From assembly GCA_002492725.1 (NCBI GenBank), contig DLAF01000037.1, positions 30,520 to 94,519 of the forward strand: a stretch of DNA of 64,000 bases, read 5' to 3'. The position numbers and the translations under genes were made by a program. The DNA is from Lachnospiraceae bacterium UBA7054 (GTDB lineage: Bacteria; Bacillota; Clostridia; Lachnospirales; Lachnospiraceae). The notes under the pieces were generated by a model. That model searched no databases. It was not told the origin of the DNA and saw only the letters and a list, made by a program, of their open reading frames with translations. Shown here in pieces: positions 8,062-16,412 of the stretch; position 1 is the stretch's first letter, and every line of letters starts with the position of its first letter.

Positions 8062-9789
8062 TCATTGCTTTCCACAGTTTACCACAGGATGATAAGTTGA
8101 TGCAAGTTTCTCCGCAATCAGGATGCCGTCCATGGCTGCCGAGGTGATACCGCCCGCATAGCCAGCACCTTCTCCACAGGGATATAGCCCGCGGATGGCG
8201 GACTGCCCCGTCTCATCCCGCAGGATCCGCACCGGGGAGGAGGTACGGCTCTCAACGCCGGAAAGAAAAGCGTCCCCATCGTCAAACCCCGGCATGGTTT
8301 GACCAATTAAGTCAATCCCTTCCACAAGCGCCTGATTCAGCGTATCGGGGAGGATATCATGCACCGGTGCGAAGCACCAGGCTCCTTTGATGGCGGGTGC
8401 AAACGCAGGATAACGCTTTCGCAGGGAACCTTCCATCCCGCCTGCTGTCTGCGCACCCGACATCCATGCGTTTTCCGCGCCGCCTGTTTGCATTTCCGCT
8501 GCAGCACTGTCCTGCATCCTGGCGCGGATGGCCGTGCGAAACGCACCGTAACGCTCCACGGGTACTGCTCCCTTGCCGATCTCATATGCCTTTTCTTCAA
8601 GCATCCTCTGAAAAGCAATGCCCGCAAGAGGCCCTTCACCGCCGAAATCTTCCGGTGTCACGGTAACGATCATCGCGCTGTTGCTGTTTTTGCCGTCCCG
8701 ACCGCTGTAACTCATGCCGTTTATCGCCGTCCTTCCCGGTTCTGAGGAGGCGTTCACCACATAGCCGCCCGGACACATACAAAAAGAATAGACGCCTCTG
8801 CCGGAACTTGTCTTTGCCGTCACTCTGTAAGGTGCGGCAGACAGAAAGGCAGCCTGTTCTCCATATTGCAGAAGGTCAATCATCTCTTTCGGGTGCTCCA
8901 TGCGAAGTCCTACCGCAAAAGCCTTGGCCTCCATAGGCACCTGCTGGGATAGAAGCGTCTGAACGGTGTCTCTCGCACTGTGTCCGATAGCCAGCACCAC
9001 CGCGCTGCCGGAAAGAGGCTGTCCGTTTGCCGTCACCCCCACAACGCATCCATCCTTAAGTAAAAGTGCCTCCGCCTGCGTCTCAAACCGGATTTCCCCG
9101 CCCATGGCAAGGATCCGCTTTCGCAGATTTTCCACCACTTTGACTAAAACATCCGTACCGATGTGGGGTTTGGCGTCATAGAGAATCGCTTCGGGTGCAC
9201 CTGCCTCCACAAAAATACGCAAAACCTCGCGCTGCCTGCCGCAAAAATCCTTGACTGTAGTGGTCAATTTTCCGTCGGAAAAAGTTCCCGCGCCGCCTTC
9301 TCCAAACTGCACGTTGGAAGCAGGATCGAGAACCCCTTCCCGCCAGAAACGCTCTATATCGGCAAGCCGTTTATGTACCTCTTTTCCCCGTTCCAAAAGG
9401 ATGGGCCGATAGCCTGCCTTTGCCAGCATATAACCGCAAAAAAGGCCTGCCGGCCCCATGCCGATAATGATGGGAGGCGCCGTAAGCTGTTTTTCACCGG
9501 GCTGCACAAACTGATAAGGCTTTTCTTTGACCGCCCGGATCTGCCCTTCCTTTCCCCGAAAGCGCTTCAAAAGCTGCGCCTCGTTTTCGACCTTCACATC
9601 CACGGTATATACATAATAAAGGTCGGGTTTTTTCCTGGCATCGATGGATCGTCTGACGATGGTAAGCGAAAGAACGGCCGACTGATCTGTGCGCAGAAGT
9701 TTTGCAGCCCGTTCGGCCAGCTGTCTTTGCACCTGCGTATCTGTCTCTTTTCCCGTAACGGGTATCTTGATCTGACTGATGCGTATCAT
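8062..9789 (-). CDS. FAD-dependent NAD(P)-utilizing dehydrogenase
   Basis: A 575-residue flavoprotein of the uncharacterised FAD-dependent dehydrogenase group (COG2509-like). An N-terminal region of about 85 residues precedes a Rossmann FAD motif, IIIGMGPAGLFCGYMLAKAG. Further family features are NVQFGEGGAGTFSDGKLTT, LAIGHSARDT and the C-terminal GLYPCGEGAGYAGGITSAAMDG that closes the FAD site. The substrate is unknown. I start at the ATG at 9789, which overlaps the upstream stop as ATGA and has GGAGG; a longer in-frame reading would run back through the upstream gene. The pair is therefore translationally coupled. Confidence 0.88.
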   Translation of the reverse strand: MIRISQIKIPVTGKETDTQVQRQLAERAAKLLRTDQSAVLSLTIVRRSIDARKKPDLYYVYTVDVKVENEAQLLKRFRGKEGQIRAVKEKPYQFVQPGEKQLTAPPIIIGMGPAGLFCGYMLAKAGYRPILLERGKEVHKRLADIERFWREGVLDPASNVQFGEGGAGTFSDGKLTTTVKDFCGRQREVLRIFVEAGAPEAILYDAKPHIGTDVLVKVVENLRKRILAMGGEIRFETQAEALLLKDGCVVGVTANGQPLSGSAVVLAIGHSARDTVQTLLSQQVPMEAKAFAVGLRMEHPKEMIDLLQYGEQAAFLSAAPYRVTAKTSSGRGVYSFCMCPGGYVVNASSEPGRTAINGMSYSGRDGKNSNSAMIVTVTPEDFGGEGPLAGIAFQRMLEEKAYEIGKGAVPVERYGAFRTAIRARMQDSAAAEMQTGGAENAWMSGAQTAGGMEGSLRKRYPAFAPAIKGAWCFAPVHDILPDTLNQALVEGIDLIGQTMPGFDDGDAFLSGVESRTSSPVRILRDETGQSAIRGLYPCGEGAGYAGGITSAAMDGILIAEKLASTYHPVVNCGKQ

Positions 9790-11042
9790 GACCTCCTGCC
9801 TCCCCCTTCCTTCCGTATGCCAACGCTTTTCGATAGAGCCGCCGCTTCCCCTGCCGCCGCGCCGCTCGCGAAGGCCCATTGCAGATTATAGCCGCCACAG
9901 ATCCCGTCCACGTCGAGGATTTCACCCGCAAAGTAAAGTCCCGGAATTTTCTTGCTCATCATATCTTCCGCCACCTCGCTACAGTCCACACCGCCCGCAC
10001 ACACCTGCGCCCTGTCAAAGCCGTTCGTATCCGTAATCTGTGTCTCAATGCCCAGATAAAGGCGGCACAGACGCTCAAAAGCCACAGCTTCCACTGCTTT
10101 TGCCCGCTCATTCTCCCGAATGCCCGCAAGTTTTAACAGGAGATGAGTTATCTTTTTGTTGACTATTCCAGTCAAGAATACCGCCATCTCATCCTCAGGC
10201 CTTTCCGCAAGTCTTTTTCGAAAATAATCCCTGCAGGTCTCCCTGTCAAAATCCGGCAGAAAAGAGACGCGGGCCGTCACGCGCTTTTTCTCCTGCAGGG
10301 CTCTCGCGGCATGGCGGCTTATCTGGAAGACCGGGATCCCGGAGAGTCCGTAATCCGTAAGCTGGAGTTCGCCCCGCTCAGAAGCCGTCTCCTCTTCCTC
10401 TACGAAAAGCGTCACCTTCGCATCACATCGCACTCCCGCCACCTGTTTGAAAAATGTTTCTTTGCATCGAAGCGCACATAAGGCAGGAACGGGTGTCACG
10501 ATCAGATGCCCCAGCTGCTCTGCTAATGTAAAGCCGTTTCCGTCTGAGCCTGTCTCCGGCGCGGCACAGCCTCCGCAGGCAAGAATCACGGCATCGTAAG
10601 CTGTTTTATCGGGTGTGAGAAAAAATTTTCCGTTCTGTGGGCGGACTTCAGCGATCCGCTTTCCCGTATGTACCGTGATGCGCTGTCTGTCAAGTTCATA
10701 TCGCAGAAGATCAAGCACACAAGAAGCCTGATCACTTGCAGGATACAGGTAACCCTCCCTGCTCTTGATGCGCATACCAATCGCTTCAAAAAAAGCGATT
10801 GTCCAGTCTGTTCCGAAACATTCCAGGATCTGTTTCGCTAATGCTTTGCCGCTGCCATGATAATACTGCGCCCCCATCCGCTCATTGGAAAAATTGCATC
10901 TGCCGTTTCCCGTAGAGAGAATCTTTTTCCCCACTCTGTCGTTTCCCTCGTAGAGTGTGACAAAGGCCCCGGCCTTAGCCGCACGGATAGCCGCCGTCAT
11001 ACCTGCCGGACCGCCGCCGATCACTGCAATCTTACTGCCCAT
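9786..11042 (-). CDS. HI0933-family flavoprotein (BaiN/aminoacetone oxidase-like)
   Basis: A 418-residue FAD protein of the HI0933 family. It begins with the dinucleotide-binding motif IAVIGGGPAGMTAAIRAAKAG. The family block GNGRCNFSNE follows, and the protein ends with GLYFAGEILDVDGICGGYNLQWAFASG. Relatives are labelled BaiN or aminoacetone oxidase in databases, but the true substrate of this copy cannot be read from sequence, and a bile-acid role should not be assumed. It overlaps the next flavoprotein gene by 4 bases (ATGA), so the two are made together and may act in one redox pathway. Confidence 0.9.
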   Translation of the reverse strand: MGSKIAVIGGGPAGMTAAIRAAKAGAFVTLYEGNDRVGKKILSTGNGRCNFSNERMGAQYYHGSGKALAKQILECFGTDWTIAFFEAIGMRIKSREGYLYPASDQASCVLDLLRYELDRQRITVHTGKRIAEVRPQNGKFFLTPDKTAYDAVILACGGCAAPETGSDGNGFTLAEQLGHLIVTPVPALCALRCKETFFKQVAGVRCDAKVTLFVEEEETASERGELQLTDYGLSGIPVFQISRHAARALQEKKRVTARVSFLPDFDRETCRDYFRKRLAERPEDEMAVFLTGIVNKKITHLLLKLAGIRENERAKAVEAVAFERLCRLYLGIETQITDTNGFDRAQVCAGGVDCSEVAEDMMSKKIPGLYFAGEILDVDGICGGYNLQWAFASGAAAGEAAALSKSVGIRKEGGGRRS

Positions 11043-11101
11043 CGTTTTCCTTTCTGCCGGTCGCCGCTGCCGGCATGATCCCTGTCGCTCTTCCGCCCTT
11101 C

Positions 11102-11800
11102 CTAGCTCGAATAAGACTCCAAAAAAAGATATAACTCCTCTTCACTGGCCACGGGCTTCCCTGCCATGATTTCCCGTTGCAGGGAATCGGGAAGGCGCTC
11201 GAGTAAAATATCTGTGTTCATATAGAGGGTCTGTCCGTCCTCCTCGCAGACAATGATAAAGTGATCCGCCACCTTCAGATAAAAATGCTTCGGTTCCTCT
11301 TCCCGGTAATATTTGCAGACAGCCACCCTGTCCTTCGAAAAAGCGGTGAGTTCCACTGTCTCAAATCCCTGCTCCAGCTCTGTCAAAGGCGGATTCTCGC
11401 AGTAAAAAGACATCTCTTCCAGCAATTCCTCACGGGTAAGGCCGATATATTTCACCGGCATCGTCTCCTGCGTCTGTGTCGCCGTTCCCTTCGTCAGGTT
11501 CACATTTTCCACCAGATAGAGCGTGTCCGCCGTCACCACCGGCTCCGGTGTGGCCGCTGCCTCAATGACCTGTCCCGCAGGATCCGCTTCCTCCGGTTCA
11601 TCCGCCACGGAAAGCGGCTGCGCATCCTGTGGTCTTGCCCCGCTTACCCTGTTAGGGTTTGAGGCAGATGTTCCCGCACTCCTGATATGATAGCGGTTCG
11701 GATAAAAAAAATCTTCCGCCTTTAGCGCACCATAGCCGCCAAGTCCCAGCATGACGACAGACAGAGCCATAAAAAGACTGATACGTTTTACAAGCTTCAT
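11102..11800 (-). CDS. BofC-like C-terminal domain protein, membrane anchored
   Basis: A 232-residue protein with one N-terminal membrane segment or signal (about residues 7-26), a Pro/Ala/Glu-rich linker (about 40-85), then a domain from LYLVENVNLTKGTATQ to the end. The pattern VKYIGLTREELLEEM, then FYLKVADHFIIVCEEDG, and the final SEEELYLFLESYSS resemble the BofC C-terminal domain. In B. subtilis BofC modulates sigma-K checkpoint signalling in the forespore intermembrane space. The similarity is recognised by eye and is moderate, so the sporulation role is an inference. It lies between the flippase and the two flavoproteins. Confidence 0.6.
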   Translation of the reverse strand: MKLVKRISLFMALSVVMLGLGGYGALKAEDFFYPNRYHIRSAGTSASNPNRVSGARPQDAQPLSVADEPEEADPAGQVIEAAATPEPVVTADTLYLVENVNLTKGTATQTQETMPVKYIGLTREELLEEMSFYCENPPLTELEQGFETVELTAFSKDRVAVCKYYREEEPKHFYLKVADHFIIVCEEDGQTLYMNTDILLERLPDSLQREIMAGKPVASEEELYLFLESYSS

Positions 11801-11872
11801 TCCGTTTTAGACCTCTCTTGTCGGATTTCCTGTAATCAGTATCAGCCGATTCCAAACTTTTATGCATCTAAC

Positions 11873-13519
11873 TTATAAAACACCGATGTTTCTGCCAAGT
11901 AAAATGAAAAGAAAACCAAGTGGTATCTCATGCAGTTCCGCCTCCCCGATCACCCGCAGAAGCATGAGCAGGAAAATATAGAAAAACAGTCCTACCAACA
12001 GCGCAATCAAAATGGTAAGCGCATTCCCCGCCAAATCCGCAAGCGCCATGGCGATCAGATAGACTAAAATGCCGGATACTGCGGCCGCGGCAAAGGGAAA
12101 TGCAAGTCCCGAAAACCAGTCCATCTTAAATTTGACATGTCTGTTTAAGAGGACATAGGCACAGACCATATAAACGCCAAAAAAGAGGATCAATGCGCAG
12201 AGCAGTCCATCCATCCCCATGTGCATCTTCCGCAGCAAAAACCAGGCCAAAAGCAGATGCACCACAAAGGCACCCGCCGAAGTCAAAAGCAGCTCCTTCA
12301 CAAAATGAAGCTGGTATAAAAGCTGCCCGAACAGAAAGCAGAAGACAAACAGTACGATCAGCGCCGCACCCTTTTGCAGCCAGCCCGCAAGTACGGATAC
12401 CTGAGCCGTCGCCTTTCCATAGCAGCAGGACGCAAACGGTTTTGCCAGAGCCGCCAGATAGATGGCTGTCGGAAAGGCCGCTATGGAAGCATTCCGAATC
12501 ACCTTGCCGATCCGTTCCCGCATATTGCGGTATTCCTCACGCTCGTAGGCGCTGCCAATCTTTCCGATGTGGCCGTGTACGAACAGGCAGGCAAAGGCAG
12601 CTCCCATTCCCAAAAGGGGAACCAGCTTACCGTAATAGCAGCCCCACTGCGCCGTGCGTACTTCTCCCTGTTCGGTCACGTTCAGGCAGTAATTCAAAAA
12701 GCGCTGGTCAACCAGGATATAGAGATTGGAAATGACTGCGATCAGGGCAGGCGGAACCAGATTTGCAAGCAGCAGGCGCTGCAGTTCAAAGCGGGTCTCC
12801 GCCCGTCTGCTGTTATCCTGTCCCGGCCGTCCTTTCAGAACGCTTGCGTAGATGACATAGCAAAACAGAAGATGCAGTATGGCAACGATCTGTGAAAGCA
12901 TCACACCCAGCATGGCACCGAGTGCGCCATAGGCATAGGCATGCGCCTCAAGGTGCTTTAAGGCCGCTACCTTCTCCCCGTAAGCGTAAAAAGCCCTGCC
13001 CGCAAACACCGCACCGATGATCATGAACAGCTTTTCGATGTATTGGGAATGTGCTACGATGACATTCATCCCATAGCCGTTAAAATATCCCCTGAAAACG
13101 CCCACAAACGATGCCAGAAAAATCGCCGGCGAAGCCGCAAGAAGCGCCATACGGCAAAGCGGTTCCAAAACCAGGATATCAGCAATCCATAAGGAGAGGA
13201 ACAGGGTAATAAGCGCCATCAGACCGCCCAAGATCAAATTCATGAGAAAAGCAGTCCGAAAGGCCTTGCGCGCATTGCGGAAGCGCTCCCGCTTTACGCG
13301 GTAACGGATGATTCCCGAAACGGATCGTGACATCGCAAAGGAAACGACCAATGTAGTCAATATAAAAACCTCAAAGGCCGGCGCTAAAAGCCCAACCCCT
13401 GCATCTCCTATCACCCGAGAAAGCGGGATCCGCAGGAAGAACAGCATGATATAAGACACAAGTCCCGCCGAGAGGACAATCCTGTTTTTCAGATTTCCGA
13501 CAATCCATTGTACACTCAT
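11873..13519 (-). CDS. MOP-superfamily flippase, SpoVB/MurJ-like
   Basis: A 548-residue integral membrane protein with about 14 predicted helices and the polysaccharide-transporter pattern of the MOP superfamily: an N-terminal helix followed by RIPLSRVIGDAGVGLLAPAF, then FRGYFNGYGMNVIVAHSQYIEKL. SpoVB and MurJ relatives move lipid-linked sugars such as lipid II across the membrane. Which substrate this copy moves cannot be told. The ATG follows GGATGAAAT. The 162 bp upstream of it shows no strong promoter. Its neighbour is the BofC-like gene, which hints at a sporulation or envelope role. Confidence 0.8.
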   Translation of the reverse strand: MSVQWIVGNLKNRIVLSAGLVSYIMLFFLRIPLSRVIGDAGVGLLAPAFEVFILTTLVVSFAMSRSVSGIIRYRVKRERFRNARKAFRTAFLMNLILGGLMALITLFLSLWIADILVLEPLCRMALLAASPAIFLASFVGVFRGYFNGYGMNVIVAHSQYIEKLFMIIGAVFAGRAFYAYGEKVAALKHLEAHAYAYGALGAMLGVMLSQIVAILHLLFCYVIYASVLKGRPGQDNSRRAETRFELQRLLLANLVPPALIAVISNLYILVDQRFLNYCLNVTEQGEVRTAQWGCYYGKLVPLLGMGAAFACLFVHGHIGKIGSAYEREEYRNMRERIGKVIRNASIAAFPTAIYLAALAKPFASCCYGKATAQVSVLAGWLQKGAALIVLFVFCFLFGQLLYQLHFVKELLLTSAGAFVVHLLLAWFLLRKMHMGMDGLLCALILFFGVYMVCAYVLLNRHVKFKMDWFSGLAFPFAAAAVSGILVYLIAMALADLAGNALTILIALLVGLFFYIFLLMLLRVIGEAELHEIPLGFLFILLGRNIGVL

Positions 13520-13681
13520 ATTTCATCCATTCTATAGTTAACAACATTAAACATTTCGTTTTCGGCCTTGTAGTAGCTTTCGTATATGGCTTCGACAAGA
13601 GACGGAAACAGAAATTTGTTATGTCGTTTACTATAATATACAGTACATTCTGCACATGCAGCATATTTGCAGTTTCTTCCC

Positions 13682-14188
13682 TCAGGGGCAGTCTCTTGTG
13701 ATGCCGAGCTTTTGCAAAACAGCCTCCTGTTTTTCCTCCATCAGCCGTGCCTCCCCCGCTTCCATATGATCGTAACCGCATAAGTGATAGAGACTGTGTG
13801 CCAGAAGGAAAGAAAATTCCCGCAGTACGCTGTGCCCATACTCTTTCGCCTGCGCTTCCATCCGTTCAAGATTTAAAATGATATCTCCCAGAAGCAGTTC
13901 GCCGCTGTCAGGATCGAAACAGTCCGCATAAGTTGTCTCTACACCGGAAAAATCACCGGGTTTTTCAAAGTCCAGATTAGGAAAAGACAGCACATCCGTC
14001 TCCGCATCCGTGTTCCTGAAATTACGATTGTATTCTAAAATCCCCGCGCCGTCCGTCAAAAGAAGATTTACCGAAGCCTCATAGGGACAGCCTTCCACGG
14101 TAAGGACTGCCTCCATCACGTCGGACAAAATCTTCTCCGCCGAAAAGGGCAGGATTTTCTCTGTCTCATTTTCAACGTAAAAAGTCAT
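13682..14188 (-). CDS. ybeY: Endoribonuclease YbeY
   Basis: Zinc endoribonuclease for 16S rRNA maturation and ribosome quality control. The zinc motif is HSLYHLCGYDH (about residues 131-141), close to the family HGxLHLxGYDH but with Ser-Leu in place of Gly-x. TDVLSFPN is also present upstream. 168 residues, normal length. The start overlaps the upstream HD-protein gene by 17 bases, with AGGAG nine bases before the ATG. The gene order phoH, HD protein, ybeY matches B. subtilis phoH-yqfF-yqfG. Confidence 0.95.
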   Translation of the reverse strand: MTFYVENETEKILPFSAEKILSDVMEAVLTVEGCPYEASVNLLLTDGAGILEYNRNFRNTDAETDVLSFPNLDFEKPGDFSGVETTYADCFDPDSGELLLGDIILNLERMEAQAKEYGHSVLREFSFLLAHSLYHLCGYDHMEAGEARLMEEKQEAVLQKLGITRDCP

Positions 14189-15386
14189 AGTAGAGCTTCT
14201 CCTGAATGAATATCTTTTTCATCTGGTGGATCTGCGCCAAAGAAATCTCATTGCCCCAAAGCTCGTCCGTCTCAAATTTCTTTTGAAAGACCGTATCAAT
14301 CAGCTTGGCATAATCCAGCTCCGCCTTGGGATCCTTGGCAAACAGATAGAGAATGGAGGAAACGATACAGTCCGCAAAAAGCACCACGACCGTCTCCTTG
14401 GAGACCATCTTTGCATCCGGATCCACATACTCCCGTAAAATCTGTTTTGTTTTGGGCGGGAAATGATACTTATCGCAGATTGAGGAGACATTCTCCCAGG
14501 TATTTTCACCCTTCAGCTTTCCAATCCTGTGATAATACCCACAGGCCTTTACCGCCGCGTCGTCCATCCCTAAATTCCTTGCAATCTTATCTCCCAGATA
14601 GGCTGTGTGGATCGCATGATAATACTCTTCCTTTGAGAGCTCCTTAAGCTGAACCAGCAAAGGACATTCCGGGTCGTTGATTTCCATATACCGGTCACGG
14701 TATCTGTGAATCACCGTAGAACTTACCAGTTTAAGGCAGACCAACAGCAGGATACAGCAGACCATCAAATTGATGGCCGGAATCATAAACTGGCCGATGG
14801 AAAGCTTATCCCTCGAGAAAAGAATCACATTTGCCGTCAAAGACAGGGTAAGGATCAGCAGAGAAATCATAATGGGAATCCCAACCTTAAAGTCCTCGTC
14901 CAGCGTGGAAAATATCAAAATGCCAGCCATGCCGCTGATAAAATACAGCCAAAAGACAGCATAATCACAGCCTGCAAAATTCACGGACAAAAGCAGCGCA
15001 AGACTTCCCGCCGCCAATCCCGTCATCGCGTTGCTGAACATGCCAAGCATCACAAAAAAAACCAGGAAAGGCCATCCCGTGACCGGCAGATACGGCAAAA
15101 AGACCGATGCTGTCAGACTGGCTAAATAAGTTAGTGCAAACCGTCCGTAACGCCCTTCATTACGATAGGTAAAAAAACCGCTGTCCTCGCCAAATGTGAA
15201 GGAGAAAATCACAATCCCCGTCCCTGCCAAAACCATAACGATGTTGCGGATCATCATCTCTGTCCGGCTCCGATACAGCATACTGCCCAGCCAGGCAATC
15301 ACGCCGGCGGCCGGAAACATCAACATAAAGACGATAATTCTCCTGATCGTATTACTATTATTTTGATTGGTATTATTTTTTTCCAC
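14172..15386 (-). CDS. PgpH/YqfF-like membrane HD protein with altered HD motif
   Basis: Seven or so membrane helices followed by a cytoplasmic HD-type domain, in the genomic slot of yqfF/pgpH, whose products hydrolyse cyclic di-AMP. Two differences are seen. It is about 400 residues against about 700, so the large extracellular 7TMR-HDED domain is missing. The signature is YYHRIGK instead of YYHDIGK (14530s), so the metal-binding Asp is replaced by Arg. Activity as a phosphodiesterase is therefore doubtful. An ATG at 15452 would overlap phoH by 80 bases. I prefer the GTG at 15386 with AGGAAACAGGAAC upstream and a 14-base overlap. The start remains uncertain. Confidence 0.75.
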   Translation of the reverse strand: MEKNNTNQNNSNTIRRIIVFMLMFPAAGVIAWLGSMLYRSRTEMMIRNIVMVLAGTGIVIFSFTFGEDSGFFTYRNEGRYGRFALTYLASLTASVFLPYLPVTGWPFLVFFVMLGMFSNAMTGLAAGSLALLLSVNFAGCDYAVFWLYFISGMAGILIFSTLDEDFKVGIPIMISLLILTLSLTANVILFSRDKLSIGQFMIPAINLMVCCILLLVCLKLVSSTVIHRYRDRYMEINDPECPLLVQLKELSKEEYYHAIHTAYLGDKIARNLGMDDAAVKACGYYHRIGKLKGENTWENVSSICDKYHFPPKTKQILREYVDPDAKMVSKETVVVLFADCIVSSILYLFAKDPKAELDYAKLIDTVFQKKFETDELWGNEISLAQIHQMKKIFIQEKLYYDFLR

Positions 15387-16386
15387 GTTCCTGTTTCCTG
15401 TTTCCTGTTTTTTGTCCACTGCGCCGTTTTTCTCTTTCCTCGTAGTCATCATATGCCTTTACGATTTTCTGTACCAGCGGGTGACGCACCACATCCCTGC
15501 TGTCCAGCGTGCAGAAAGCAATGTCGTCTATCTTCGCAAGCACCCGCGACGCCACGTCCAAACCGGATTTCATATCCGGTGCAAGATCCTTTTGAGAGGC
15601 GTCACCTGTGACCACCACTTTCGAGCCGAATCCGATCCTGGTAAGAAACATCTTCATCTGCGCAGATGTCGTATTCTGTGCCTCATCCAGAATAATGTAT
15701 GCGTTATCGAGGGTGCGGCCGCGCATATAGGCAAGCGGCGCCACTTCAATCAGTCCTTTTTCCATGTTTCTGGCGAAGCTCTCCGCCCCCATAATCTGGT
15801 AGAGCGCATCATAGAGAGGCCGAAGATAAGGATCCACCTTGCTTTGCAGATCCCCTGGAAGAAAGCCCAGCTTCTCTCCTGCTTCAATCGCCGGCCGCGT
15901 GAGAATGATGCGGCTCACTTCGTTATTCTTAAAAGCGGTCACAGCCATAGCCATGGCCAGATAAGTCTTACCTGTCCCGGCCGGGCCGATGCCGAATACA
16001 ATCATGTGGTCACGCATGGCATCTACATACTGTTTCTGTCCCAGTGTCTTTGGCTTGATCGGCTTGCCGTTTACCGTATGACAGATACAGTCACTGTCCA
16101 TGGCCAGAAGCATGTCCTCTTTATGCTCTTTCCCAAGCTCTATCGCATATTCCACACTCTGTTCCTCCAAAACCGCGCCTCTTTTCGACAAGGCCAAAAG
16201 CTCCTGCACAATCCGCGCCGCACGCTCTGCGGCTTCATGCTCCCCGGAGATACGGACCGCGCCGTCCCGATCGACAATCGCCACCTGAAGCTGCTTCTCA
16301 ATCTTTTTGATATGAGAGTCAAATTCTCCAAACAGATTCCGCATATGCTCTACAGGCACATCTATATTGACGGTAAATGCTTCCAT
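15373..16386 (-). CDS. phoH: PhoH family ATPase
   Basis: Cytoplasmic PhoH-like ATPase of about 337 residues, the length usual for PhoH beside ybeY. The N-terminal region (about 1-100) carries a KH-like RNA-binding segment. The ATPase domain begins with Walker A GPAGTGKTYLAMAMA and has the Walker B block TLDNAYIILDEAQNTT followed by TRIGFGSKVVVTGD. The RNA-related role is inferred from the family and from the adjacent ribonuclease YbeY. The start is the ATG at 16386 with GGAAAGG upstream; the TTG five codons earlier lacks support. Basic Arg/Lys tail. Confidence 0.93.
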   Translation of the reverse strand: MEAFTVNIDVPVEHMRNLFGEFDSHIKKIEKQLQVAIVDRDGAVRISGEHEAAERAARIVQELLALSKRGAVLEEQSVEYAIELGKEHKEDMLLAMDSDCICHTVNGKPIKPKTLGQKQYVDAMRDHMIVFGIGPAGTGKTYLAMAMAVTAFKNNEVSRIILTRPAIEAGEKLGFLPGDLQSKVDPYLRPLYDALYQIMGAESFARNMEKGLIEVAPLAYMRGRTLDNAYIILDEAQNTTSAQMKMFLTRIGFGSKVVVTGDASQKDLAPDMKSGLDVASRVLAKIDDIAFCTLDSRDVVRHPLVQKIVKAYDDYEEREKRRSGQKTGNRKQERGKK

Positions 16387-16412
16387 GCCACGCCTTTCCA
16401 AATGACGGCAGT

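Noticed and set aside
13520..13681. Promoter for the flippase gene in the 162-bp gap
   Set aside because: Only weak pairs such as TTGTCG with TACTAC at 17 bases were found; not strong enough to list.
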